Positions 7,452-15,067 of a DNA stretch of 64,000 nt are shown here, piece after piece; position 1 is the stretch's first letter; every line of letters starts with the position of its first letter. The translations under genes and the position numbers were made by a program. The stretch comes from Chloroflexota bacterium. GTDB lineage: Bacteria > Chloroflexota > Anaerolineae > Anaerolineales > Anaerolineaceae. Under the pieces are notes generated by a model. The model was not told the origin of the DNA and did no database searches. It worked only from the letters and a program-made list of their open reading frames with translations. The stretch is from NCBI GenBank assembly GCA_029561345.1, contig JAKQJC010000034.1, positions 1 through 64,000 of the forward strand, in the 5' to 3' direction.

Positions 7452-8279
7452 TTACTGGTTTTCAAGAGCGGGTGGAAAATCGAGATCTTCATCCTGCAGG
7501 GGAAATCCCCAGCCCTCAGCAGGAATGGATGCTGCCAGGTTGCCCGGCCCTTTCAACCCCCAGAGCAGGGTGTCGAGCTGCACAGCAGCGGCCCCGGCTT
7601 CCAGCATGGCCCGCAGGTCATCCCCACAGGTGACGCCGCCGCTGCCGATGACCGGGCAGCCAGCTTTGGCCAGACTTTGCACCACATTCAGGGCTTGCGG
7701 CAGCAAAGCAGGTCCCAGCAGGCGACCTGAGGCCAGCCGCCCCTGACCGGGGAGCAGGCCGCGCGGCGGCGCCAGGCTGAAGGCTGCGGCTGGGCTGCCT
7801 TTAAGGGCGGGGCCAAGCTGCGCGGCTTGCTCAAATGGAAGCTGCACCACCAGGGGCAGCTCGCAGTGCGCCCCTTTGACCAGGCTGAGGGCCGCGGCCG
7901 GGCTGATTTCAGGCGGCAGACCCAGCTCAACGGCATGCACATTTTCAAGCCCTTCGAGCTGGCGGGTCATGGCGGCGGCTTCTTCTGGACCTGAGGCGAT
8001 GAGATGCACCCAGACGGGCACCGGCAGGCCAGCCCAGCGGGCGGCGTGCTGGTTCAACACATAGCGCAGGCCGGGGTTGATCAGGCCGGTGTGCAGGAGA
8101 ATGCCGCCTTCAAAGGGGATGAGCGTGCGGTCATGGGCTGGGGAGCGGTGGTGCAGGCTGATGGGGTTGGTGATAAAAGCGCCAAGCTGCCCGAGCCAGT
8201 CGAGGCCGGCGCGCGGAGAGAAACCGAGGGTGCCGGCGGCGTTTAACAGGGGAGAGGCCAAATAGAGGTCGTGTTTCAT
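7452..8279 (-). CDS. Divergent dihydroorotate dehydrogenase (PyrD class 1B)-like protein
   Basis: This 275-residue protein has the PyrD fold. The N-terminus LYLASPLLNAAGTLG, GLINPGLR at about residue 66 and the FMN-phosphate loop VIGSGGVTCGDDLRAMLEAGA near residue 212 are recognisable. However, the catalytic segment that normally reads N-x-S-C-P-N is here ELGLPPE, with no Asn or Cys. The usual KT-x-T is TNPIS, without the Lys. It probably binds FMN but may not oxidise dihydroorotate by the usual mechanism. It overlaps the PyrK-like gene by four bases. Possible roles are a degenerate PyrD, a related flavoprotein, or a diverged true enzyme. Confidence 0.72.
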   Translation of the reverse strand: MKHDLYLASPLLNAAGTLGFSPRAGLDWLGQLGAFITNPISLHHRSPAHDRTLIPFEGGILLHTGLINPGLRYVLNQHAARWAGLPVPVWVHLIASGPEEAAAMTRQLEGLENVHAVELGLPPEISPAAALSLVKGAHCELPLVVQLPFEQAAQLGPALKGSPAAAFSLAPPRGLLPGQGRLASGRLLGPALLPQALNVVQSLAKAGCPVIGSGGVTCGDDLRAMLEAGAAAVQLDTLLWGLKGPGNLAASIPAEGWGFPLQDEDLDFPPALENQ

Positions 8280-8947
8280 GCCAGGTCGCGCAAATCAAAC
8301 ACCGGGCCGTCCTTGCAGGCCAGCTTCCAGCCGCCGCGGGTGTTGACGGCGCAGGCGCCGCAGTCAGCCAGGTTGCCGCAGGGCATGGGCACGCTGATCA
8401 GCGCCTGCCCGCTGCCGCGCCACTCTGTCAGCAGATGAGGCAGGCCGGCCGGGCAATCGGCGGCCAGGTAATCGGCCCAATCGAGGGCTTCGGGGAGGGC
8501 TTCGGGTGGAATGGCTTCAACCAGCGGCGGCAGAGGGTGAGAGAGGGCCGCCAGAAAATCGGGGTGACACACCAGGGTGACTTCAGAACGCTGTGCCAGG
8601 GCCAGGGGAATGAGGGGCAGCAGGCGGCGCGGTGAATGCTGGGGCGCAGCCAGCAGCACATGGCGGGCCTTGGGCGGAAGGTGAAAGCCGCTGCCAAAGG
8701 GTCCGCGCAGGGCCAGTTCTATGCCAGGCTGCCAGGATAAAGGCAGACCGGGGGCCAGCACCAGGCCTTCGGGCAGCAGGCCGCCGGGGAAGAGCAGGTG
8801 CGGCAGCACCGGCGGCGGGCCTTCGCGGGCGGCCCCCAGCAGGCAGCGTCCGGCTGAAGGGCGGTGGTCCGCCGGGCATTCCAGCAGCCCAACCCGCGCG
8901 CCGTTTTCTTCCCAAATTTCAATCAAACGGGCTGTCCAGGTGTGCAT
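8276..8947 (-). CDS. PyrK-like iron-sulfur flavoprotein subunit
   Basis: The protein has 223 residues. The C-terminal 2Fe-2S region (about 188-218) holds four Cys in CGNLADCGAC and LACKDGPVF, the hallmark of the dihydroorotate dehydrogenase electron-transfer subunit. The first Cys pair is spaced one residue wider than usual. An NAD/FAD reductase-like fold precedes it (RGPFGSGF at about residue 82). PyrK passes electrons from PyrD's FMN to NAD+. Here it is paired with a PyrD-like protein missing its catalytic Cys. Both subunits are rich in Pro and Ala. Start ATG at 8947. Confidence 0.75.
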   Translation of the reverse strand: MHTWTARLIEIWEENGARVGLLECPADHRPSAGRCLLGAAREGPPPVLPHLLFPGGLLPEGLVLAPGLPLSWQPGIELALRGPFGSGFHLPPKARHVLLAAPQHSPRRLLPLIPLALAQRSEVTLVCHPDFLAALSHPLPPLVEAIPPEALPEALDWADYLAADCPAGLPHLLTEWRGSGQALISVPMPCGNLADCGACAVNTRGGWKLACKDGPVFDLRDLA

Positions 8948-9027
8948 TTTTCCTCAAAGCCCATTGTAGCATGAATTGTGAAGCTTTTTTCTGTACTTTT
9001 TGAGCAAAGAGAGGGTAAAATCAAATT

Positions 9028-9837
9028 GTGATGACCCAGGATATCGATGCGTGGATAATGGAAATTTTGGCTTCGCGAAAATATCGCGAGATGGGCCTGT
9101 GCGCTGACACGGTGCGTGATTTGCTGGAGCGCGAGCTGCCGCTGCACCGCTCGCAGCGCGATGCCCTGAAGGCGGCCCGGCAGAAGCTGCATAACATTGT
9201 GGCGCCCTACCTGGGCGACCCGGATTACCCCGCGGCAGCAAAGGCTTTCGCAGACCTGGCCGGGCAGGGCGACGATTTGCGCCCCCTGTGCCGCCAAATG
9301 CTGGAAGCCCACGCCTCCACCCGCGAGCGGCTGCCGCTTCTGGATGGATTTTATCCACGCCTGTTTGAGATCACCGGACAGCCCAGTTCTGTTTTGGACC
9401 TGGCTTGCGGACTAAACCCCTTTGCCCTGCCGTGGATGGGGCTGGCGCAAAGTGTGCGTTACCTGGCTTACGACCTGCACAGCGCCCGGGCGGCCTGCAT
9501 TGGGGCGTATTTCAAGGCGGCCGGCCTGAGCCGGGCGGAAGCGGTGGCGGGAGATGTGCTGCTGATGCCGCTGGAGCAGGCGGATGTGGGGCTGTTTTTC
9601 AAAGAGGCGCACCGTTTTGAACAGCGCCAGCGCGGTGTGTGCGCCGGCTTTTTCAAGATGATTCCGGTGCGCTGGCTGCTGGTTTCGCTGCCCACGGCCA
9701 GCCTGACCGGGCGGCACGATCTGCGCCCGCGCCACCGCGACCTGGTTTACAGCGCACTGGACGGCACCGCCTGGCCGGTGGTGGAAGTGGAATTTGAGAG
9801 CGAACTGGTGTTTTGCATTCACAAGGAGGCCGCATGA
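9028..9837 (+). CDS. FmrO-type 16S rRNA (guanine-N7) methyltransferase
   Basis: This 269-residue SAM-dependent methyltransferase belongs to the Arm/FmrO family, which methylates G1405 in the aminoglycoside-binding A site of 16S rRNA. The family signatures are ASTRERLPLLDGFY (about residues 97-110), the SAM loop SVLDLACGLNPFALP (about 120-134) and the helical N-terminal domain with HxSQRDALK. The start is GTG 9028, or ATG 9031, with GAGAGGG upstream. The gene is coupled to the next methyltransferase through ATGA. Characterised members confer resistance to 4,6-disubstituted aminoglycosides. Whether this one does is untested. Confidence 0.85.
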   Translation: MMTQDIDAWIMEILASRKYREMGLCADTVRDLLERELPLHRSQRDALKAARQKLHNIVAPYLGDPDYPAAAKAFADLAGQGDDLRPLCRQMLEAHASTRERLPLLDGFYPRLFEITGQPSSVLDLACGLNPFALPWMGLAQSVRYLAYDLHSARAACIGAYFKAAGLSRAEAVAGDVLLMPLEQADVGLFFKEAHRFEQRQRGVCAGFFKMIPVRWLLVSLPTASLTGRHDLRPRHRDLVYSALDGTAWPVVEVEFESELVFCIHKEAA

Positions 9838-11315
9838 CGCGCAAGAAAACCCGTCCTCAGCCTGCACCTGCGCCAAAAGACGTGCAGACCGACGCACTGA
9901 CGCGTTATGCACCGCTGCTGGGAGAGGCCGGGCTGGCCTGCCTGGTGGCTGAACAGGCCCGCCCGCTGCCGCAGGCGCTGCGCCTGAATCCCTTCAAAGT
10001 GGATCCGGGACAGGCTATCAGCGCGCTGGCAGGCCGCTACGGCTGGCAGGTGAGCCGGGTGCCGTTCTGCCCTTTGGGCTGGCAGGTGCTTGAGTCGCCC
10101 GCGCCCATCAGCCAGACCAGCGAGCACCGCGCCGGGCAGTATTATATTCAAGACGCTGCTTCAATGCTGCCGGTTGAATTGTTTGATTTGGAAAAACTGC
10201 CGGAACGTCCGGTGATTCTGGATATGGCCGCTTCGCCAGGGGGGAAAACCACCCATCTGGTGGATCGCAGCGGGGATGTGGGCCTGGTGATTGCCAACGA
10301 TGCCAGCCCATCGCGGCTGCAGGCTTTGCGCATTGTGCTGCAAAACTGGGGCGCCGCCAATACCGCCATCACGGGGTATTCCGGCGACCTGTTTGGACAG
10401 GCTTTTCCAGAAACCTTCGATGCGGTTTTGCTGGATGCGCCGTGCAGCATGGAAAATTTGCGCACCACGGAAAGCCATCCCATGCGGCCGATCTCGGCGT
10501 CTGAGCGGCGCGGGCTGGCACAGCGCCAGCTGCGCCTGCTGGAAAGCGCCCTGAGGGCCGTCAGGCCGGGCGGGCAGATCGTTTATTCCACCTGCACCCT
10601 GGCCCCAGAAGAGGACGAAGGGGTGCTGGATGAATTGATGCAAATGTATCCGCTGGCCGTGCAAATTGAACGGCCGCCGCAGCGCCTGGGCATTCAGGCG
10701 CCGGGCCTTGAAAGCGACGGGGTGCGCCAGTTTCATCCGGATGTGACCCTGGCGCTGCGCCTGTGGCCGCATACCGCCGGCACGTCGGGCTTTTTTGCGG
10801 CCCGCCTCACCAAAATTGATTCGCTGCCGGGCGAAGCCAGCCAGCCGCCGCAGCGTCCGTTTGAGAAAACCGGCCTGGCGCGCCTCGATACGGGTGAACT
10901 GGAAACCCTGGGAAACGGCCTGATGGATTCATTCGGCCTGGATATCTTCTCGTGGCTGGAGGAGCAGATGCTGACGCTCTGGCAGCGTGGGAACGATGTG
11001 TATGCCATTCCTGACCAGTATATGAACCTGTTTGCCGGGCTGCCCTATCATTCGCTGGGTTTGCTGGTGGGGCAGCATACCCCCGATGGATTTTACCCGT
11101 CCCATGATTGGCTGGCGCGGTTCAGCTACGCGGTGCAGAGCCAGGTGTTTGACCTGCCTGCCGAGTTCCGGCTGCGCTGGCTGGGGGGTGAGGATTTCCC
11201 GGTGGATGGACTGCCCTTTACTGCCCGCAGCATGGTGATGGTGCGGGATGAGGCAGGCTGCTTTTTGGGGCGCGGACGGGTGCTGCCGGGACGCATCAAA
11301 CAGCTGCGGCGTTGA
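9834..11315 (+). CDS. RNA 5-methylcytosine methyltransferase (NOL1/NOP2/Sun, RsmF-like)
   Basis: The protein has 493 residues. The SAM-binding loop DMAASPGGKTTHL lies at about residue 133. Motif IV DAPCSMENL and motif VI YSTCTLAPEEDE hold the two Cys of the m5C mechanism. The C-terminal 130 residues (WLEEQMLTLW to GRVLPGR) resemble the RNA-binding extension of RsmF/YebU-type enzymes. The target is probably a 16S rRNA cytosine. ATG 9834 overlaps the upstream stop and has AAGGAGG just before it. Seven in-frame upstream codons are less likely. Together with the FmrO-like gene it forms an rRNA-modification pair. Confidence 0.9.
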   Translation: MTRKKTRPQPAPAPKDVQTDALTRYAPLLGEAGLACLVAEQARPLPQALRLNPFKVDPGQAISALAGRYGWQVSRVPFCPLGWQVLESPAPISQTSEHRAGQYYIQDAASMLPVELFDLEKLPERPVILDMAASPGGKTTHLVDRSGDVGLVIANDASPSRLQALRIVLQNWGAANTAITGYSGDLFGQAFPETFDAVLLDAPCSMENLRTTESHPMRPISASERRGLAQRQLRLLESALRAVRPGGQIVYSTCTLAPEEDEGVLDELMQMYPLAVQIERPPQRLGIQAPGLESDGVRQFHPDVTLALRLWPHTAGTSGFFAARLTKIDSLPGEASQPPQRPFEKTGLARLDTGELETLGNGLMDSFGLDIFSWLEEQMLTLWQRGNDVYAIPDQYMNLFAGLPYHSLGLLVGQHTPDGFYPSHDWLARFSYAVQSQVFDLPAEFRLRWLGGEDFPVDGLPFTARSMVMVRDEAGCFLGRGRVLPGRIKQLRR

Positions 11316-11345
11316 TATTCTTTATTAAACCAGGGGAGTCATAAT

Positions 11346-11792
11346 ATGACGACTTATATCCACCAGCAAGTGGAACAGGCCCGTGCGGGCTGCCTGCCTT
11401 CGCTGATCTGCCGGATGGCCTCTGGCTGGGCGGTGATGTGCAATATGCAGTTCCTGAGTGGATATACAATTCTCTTGCCCGATCCGGTGGCGGGGTCGTT
11501 AAATGACCTGACCCGTCAACAGCGGGCTGATTATCTGTGCGACATGGCATTAATTGGGGATGCTTTGCTGGAAGTGACCGGAGCTTACCGGATCAATTAT
11601 GGCATCATGGGCAATTCAGACCCGGCGCTGCACGCTCACATTGTGCCGCGATACCTGGATGAACCAGAGACCCTCCTGCACGGCCTGCCCTGGTCTTATC
11701 CGCAGGAAGAAATCAATTCTCTTCGCTTTGATGCTGAAAGGGATGCGAATTTGATGCGCCGCCTGGCGGAAGCCGTAAAGCAGCGGGGTTGA
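11346..11792 (+). CDS. HIT-family-like protein with incomplete histidine triad
   Basis: The protein has 148 residues. NYGIMGNSDPALHAHIVPRY near residue 90 resembles the HIT signature H-x-H-x-H-x-x-PR, but the first His position is Ala (A-L-H-A-H). The middle His, the usual nucleophile, remains. HIT proteins hydrolyse or transfer nucleotides such as Ap4A or nucleoside phosphoramidates. The upstream ILLPDPVAGSLNDL matches the family's strand and loop. ATG 11346 has AGGGGAG upstream. It lies 30 bases after the methyltransferase gene and may be in the same unit. Confidence 0.7.
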   Translation: MTTYIHQQVEQARAGCLPSLICRMASGWAVMCNMQFLSGYTILLPDPVAGSLNDLTRQQRADYLCDMALIGDALLEVTGAYRINYGIMGNSDPALHAHIVPRYLDEPETLLHGLPWSYPQEEINSLRFDAERDANLMRRLAEAVKQRG

Positions 11793-11794
11793 GA

Positions 11795-12355
11795 TTACTT
11801 CGGCGTTTTGATTTCCTGCCATTCGCGGTTGAGCATGGCATAGACAAATTCGCTGCTCCAACGGCCCTTATACCACAGATGTTCGATGAAATGCGCCTCG
11901 CGGCGCAGGCCGGCCTGGGCCAGGGTGCGCGCCGCAGGGATATTCTCGACATCGCAGGTGGCCATCACGCGGTGCAGGCCCAGGTCGTCAAACAGGTAAG
12001 CCAGCAGACGAAGGGTGGCTTCAAGACCGTAGCCCTGCTTTTGCCTTTCCCTTGAAAGCGTCAGGCCAATTTCCGCCTGGCGCGGGTCCGCTTTCAGGCG
12101 TTTGAAGGCGGCGTCGCCGATGATTTCCCCGCCTGCTTTGGGCTCTAAGGCCAGTTGATACCATTCACCGGGAATTCCAGGCTCGGCGGCGCTCATTTGG
12201 GCCACAAATTCCCGCGCCACTTCAAAAGAATAGGGAACATCCCAGCCCTGGTAAAGGGCCACCTGTGGATCGGAGCGGTAGCGGAAGAAGGGGAGCAGGT
12301 CCTTTTCTTCAAAGGTACGGAAGATGAGGTTGGTGGATTCAAACCGGAGAGTCAT
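11795..12355 (-). CDS. GNAT N-acetyltransferase (RimJ/RimL-like)
   Basis: This 186-residue acetyltransferase has the GNAT_3 layout: N-terminal LRFESTNLIFRTFEEKD, central GEIIGDAAFKRL, then the acetyl-CoA region RQAEIGLTLSRERQKQGYG and the EATLRLLAYLFDDLGLHRV helix. Family members acetylate ribosomal proteins or small amines, and the substrate here is unknown. It converges on the HIT-like gene with two bases between the stops. The start ATG lies at 12355. Confidence 0.88.
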   Translation of the reverse strand: MTLRFESTNLIFRTFEEKDLLPFFRYRSDPQVALYQGWDVPYSFEVAREFVAQMSAAEPGIPGEWYQLALEPKAGGEIIGDAAFKRLKADPRQAEIGLTLSRERQKQGYGLEATLRLLAYLFDDLGLHRVMATCDVENIPAARTLAQAGLRREAHFIEHLWYKGRWSSEFVYAMLNREWQEIKTPK

Positions 12356-12463
12356 CAGATTGCCTTTCTCAAAAAGCTGGATTTATTTCCCGATAAAATA
12401 ATTGTACATCCGGTTTTCCTTAATGCCAACCATGATATTTTCATCCAATTGTCAGGTTTAGAC

Positions 12464-12492
12464 TTGCTTTCAAAGCTAACGTCTTCTATAAT
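12464..12492 (+). promoter_or_regulatory. Sigma-70-type promoter of nrfHA
   Basis: TTGCTT (12464-12469) and TATAAT (12487-12492) are separated by 17 bases, 41 bases before nrfH. No clear Fnr or NarL site is visible nearby. Confidence 0.7.
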
Positions 12493-12533
12493 CCATTTTA
12501 GAACTCAAATTTCTGCAAAGAAAGGATACCCAA

Positions 12534-13004
12534 ATGAAGCCGCTGGTTTTTCTGGGGATTGGATGCTTGATTGTGGCGATTTTAACGGGATTGTATGTCA
12601 GCGACTTCACCGTTTATCTGGGCGATGACCCCACCACCTGCAACAACTGTCATGTGATGGATGCGGTTTATGAAGGCTGGTTCCACGCCGGGCATAAAAA
12701 TGCAGCCACCTGCAATGACTGTCACACCCCACATGATTTTATTCCCAAATATTTCACCAAAGCCAAATCGGGTTTCAACCATGTGACGGCTTTCACCTTT
12801 GGCCATATTCCAGAACCGCTGCGCGCCAAACCAGAAACCGATGAGATCATCCAGGCCAATTGCGTCCGCTGTCACACGGAAACCGTGTCCATGGTGGCCG
12901 ATGGGCAGGCTGATAGCGGCCGCTTCTGTTTTGATTGTCACCGCACAGTTGCCCACGGCGAACGCGGCATTTCCATTTTGCCCTATCAGGATAAGCGCCG
13001 GTAG
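12534..13004 (+). CDS. nrfH: Cytochrome c nitrite reductase small subunit
   Basis: This 156-residue tetrahaem membrane quinol dehydrogenase passes electrons from the quinone pool to NrfA. One N-terminal membrane anchor (about 3-22) is followed by four haem c motifs: CNNCH, CNDCH, CVRCH and CFDCH. The first lies at about residue 36. ATG 12534 has AAAGGA upstream. It precedes nrfA by 20 bases. Together they reduce nitrite to ammonium on the outside of the membrane. Confidence 0.96.
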   Translation: MKPLVFLGIGCLIVAILTGLYVSDFTVYLGDDPTTCNNCHVMDAVYEGWFHAGHKNAATCNDCHTPHDFIPKYFTKAKSGFNHVTAFTFGHIPEPLRAKPETDEIIQANCVRCHTETVSMVADGQADSGRFCFDCHRTVAHGERGISILPYQDKRR

Positions 13005-13024
13005 GATTTTTCAAAGGAGGCTTA

Positions 13025-14326
13025 ATGCAGGCATCCCCCATTAAAAAACCCCCCATGACGATCATTCTTTTGGCGGCGATTATTGTCGCCCTGACGGTGG
13101 GCATTGTGCTGCTGTTGATTTTCATCAAGAACCAGGCAGCACCCGTGCGCGGCATTGCGCCATTGGTCACCATTCAGGCCATGGAGCCAAATTCAGCGGA
13201 GTGGGGCAAGAACTTCCCTAACCAGTACAGCACTTTGCTGCAAACTGCCGACAACAAAACCCGCACCACCTACGGCGGGTCAGAGCCGGTGCAAAAAATT
13301 GAGGCGGACCCGCGCCTGGTGACCATTTTTGCTGGCAACCCGTTCAGCAAGGATTACAAGGACGACCGCGGGCATCAAAATGCTCTGATCGATGTGCGCG
13401 AAACCAATCGCCTATCGGATAAGACTCCCGGTACCTGCTATTCCTGTAAAAGCGCTGATAATCCCAAGCTGTGGGCGAATATGGGCATGGAAGCCTACGA
13501 TAAGACGCCTTTCAGCGAAATGAGCAAGCAGATCAACAATCCCATTGGCTGCGCCAACTGCCATGAGGCCAACACCATGCGCCTGATTATCACCAATCCG
13601 GCGCTGGATACGGCTTTGAAGGCTCAGGGCAAGGATTGGCACACCTTCACCCGCCAGGAAATGCGCACCGTGGTTTGCGCCAACTGCCATGTGGAATATT
13701 ACTTCCAGGGCGAGAGCAAACTGCTGGTGTTCCCCTGGAAAAACGGCACCACCATTGAAGATATCGAGAAATATTACACTGAAAATGGCTTTGTGGATTG
13801 GACGCACACCACCAGCGGCGCCAGCATGATCAAGATGCAGCACCCGGACTATGAACTCTTCAGCGCCAGCAGCACGCATTACAATGCCGGGGTTTCCTGC
13901 GCCGACTGCCACATGCCCTACACGCGTGCCGGGGCGGTGAAATTCTCCACCCACAATGTGAAAAGCCCCCTGCTGGAGCCCAACACCTCGTGCGGGGCCT
14001 GCCACACGGATGTGGATTATGTGGTCAACCGCGCCAAAATCATTCAAAATCAGGTTCACACCACCATGATCAGCACGGAAGATGCCCTGGTGGCGGCGAT
14101 TGAGACGATTGCCACCTCCGCCAAGGACCCCAAGGCGGATCCGGCCAAAATTGAGGAAGCCCGCAAGCTGCACCGCAGCGCCCAGCTGCGCTGGGATTTT
14201 ATCGCAGCTGAAAACAGCATGGGTTTTCACAATCCCACCGAGGCACTGCGGATTCTGGCTTCGGCCACCGACCTGGCTCGCAAGGCTCAGCTCAAGGCGC
14301 TTGAGGCCTTACAACCAGCCAAATAG
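13025..14326 (+). CDS. nrfA: Cytochrome c nitrite reductase catalytic subunit
   Basis: This 433-residue pentahaem enzyme performs six-electron reduction of nitrite to ammonium. The catalytic haem has the unusual CYSCK motif (about residue 138, Lys as axial ligand), and four CxxCH motifs follow (CANCH, CANCH, CADCH, CGACH). SCADCHMPYTRAG is the family hallmark. An uncleaved-looking membrane helix (about 12-35) anchors the N-terminus. The ribosome site AAAGGAGG precedes ATG 13025. No nrfIJ-type maturation genes are in the window, so assembly factors lie elsewhere. Confidence 0.97.
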   Translation: MQASPIKKPPMTIILLAAIIVALTVGIVLLLIFIKNQAAPVRGIAPLVTIQAMEPNSAEWGKNFPNQYSTLLQTADNKTRTTYGGSEPVQKIEADPRLVTIFAGNPFSKDYKDDRGHQNALIDVRETNRLSDKTPGTCYSCKSADNPKLWANMGMEAYDKTPFSEMSKQINNPIGCANCHEANTMRLIITNPALDTALKAQGKDWHTFTRQEMRTVVCANCHVEYYFQGESKLLVFPWKNGTTIEDIEKYYTENGFVDWTHTTSGASMIKMQHPDYELFSASSTHYNAGVSCADCHMPYTRAGAVKFSTHNVKSPLLEPNTSCGACHTDVDYVVNRAKIIQNQVHTTMISTEDALVAAIETIATSAKDPKADPAKIEEARKLHRSAQLRWDFIAAENSMGFHNPTEALRILASATDLARKAQLKALEALQPAK

Positions 14327-14336
14327 CCTCATATTA

Positions 14337-14381
14337 CCTCATTTACCGGCCTTCATCATAATAATGAGGGCCGGTTTGAGG
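14337..14381 (+). terminator. Stem-loop after nrfA
   Basis: CCTCA and ACCGGCC-TTCAT (14337-14356) pair with ATGAG, GGCCGGT and TGAGG (14364-14381). The stem is strong but only a short TTT lies within it and no T run follows, so it may end transcription inefficiently or protect the 3' end. Confidence 0.5.
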
Positions 14382-14449
14382 TTAAAAAAAAGAGGCAGAG
14401 GAACGGGCAATTTCTTGCCGGGGGGCGGGTCACCCTTTATAATAGAGGT

Positions 14450-15067
14450 ATGTCTCCCATAAAAGCGATTATTTTTGATTTTGGCGGCGTTTTTTACCAT
14501 ATTCCTGATATGACCTGGCTCAACCGCTGGTTGAAATTGCTGGGTATCAAGGATGACGGAATCATTTCTTCCTGGCTGACGTCTCCCAATGACTCGGATT
14601 TCGTTCGCGATGTGATGACAGGCCGGATTTCAGAAGCCGATGTGTGGCGCATGGCGGCGGAAAAATGGCATATCAATGTCCATCTGCTGAACCGCATTCG
14701 CAAAAGCCTGATCTCGCAAAAGCGGTTCAACCAGCCGCTGGCGGAATATCTCGATTCACTGCGGCCCAAATATCACACGGCCATTCTATCCAATGCGGGC
14801 ACGGATGCACGCGAGAGCATGCTTGGGGTTTACGGCATGGAAGAGAGAGTGGATACCATCATTATTTCAGCCGAGGAAGGGGTGGCCAAGCCTGATCAGG
14901 AAATTTACCGGTTGGCAGTGGATCGCATTGGCATCCGGCCGGAAGAAGCTGTTTTTATCGATGATATGATTGAAAATGTCGAATCGGCCCGCCTGTTTGG
15001 GCTGCACGCGGTGCATTTTCGTGATACCCGGCAGGCCATTTCGGAAATTGAGGAGTATCTGGCATGA
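14450..15067 (+). CDS. HAD-superfamily hydrolase (class IA)
   Basis: This is a 205-residue phosphatase-like protein. Motif I is IIFDFGGVFY, where the second Asp is replaced by Gly as in the common DFGGV subgroup. Motif II is SNAG, motif III is AKPDQEIY and motif IV is VFIDDMIENVESA. The cap is the small helical C1 type. The substrate is not predictable, although related proteins act on phosphosugars or haloacids. The stop overlaps the next start as ATGA, so it is coupled to the lipoprotein gene. A candidate -10 TATAAT lies at 14438. Confidence 0.87.
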   Translation: MSPIKAIIFDFGGVFYHIPDMTWLNRWLKLLGIKDDGIISSWLTSPNDSDFVRDVMTGRISEADVWRMAAEKWHINVHLLNRIRKSLISQKRFNQPLAEYLDSLRPKYHTAILSNAGTDARESMLGVYGMEERVDTIIISAEEGVAKPDQEIYRLAVDRIGIRPEEAVFIDDMIENVESARLFGLHAVHFRDTRQAISEIEEYLA

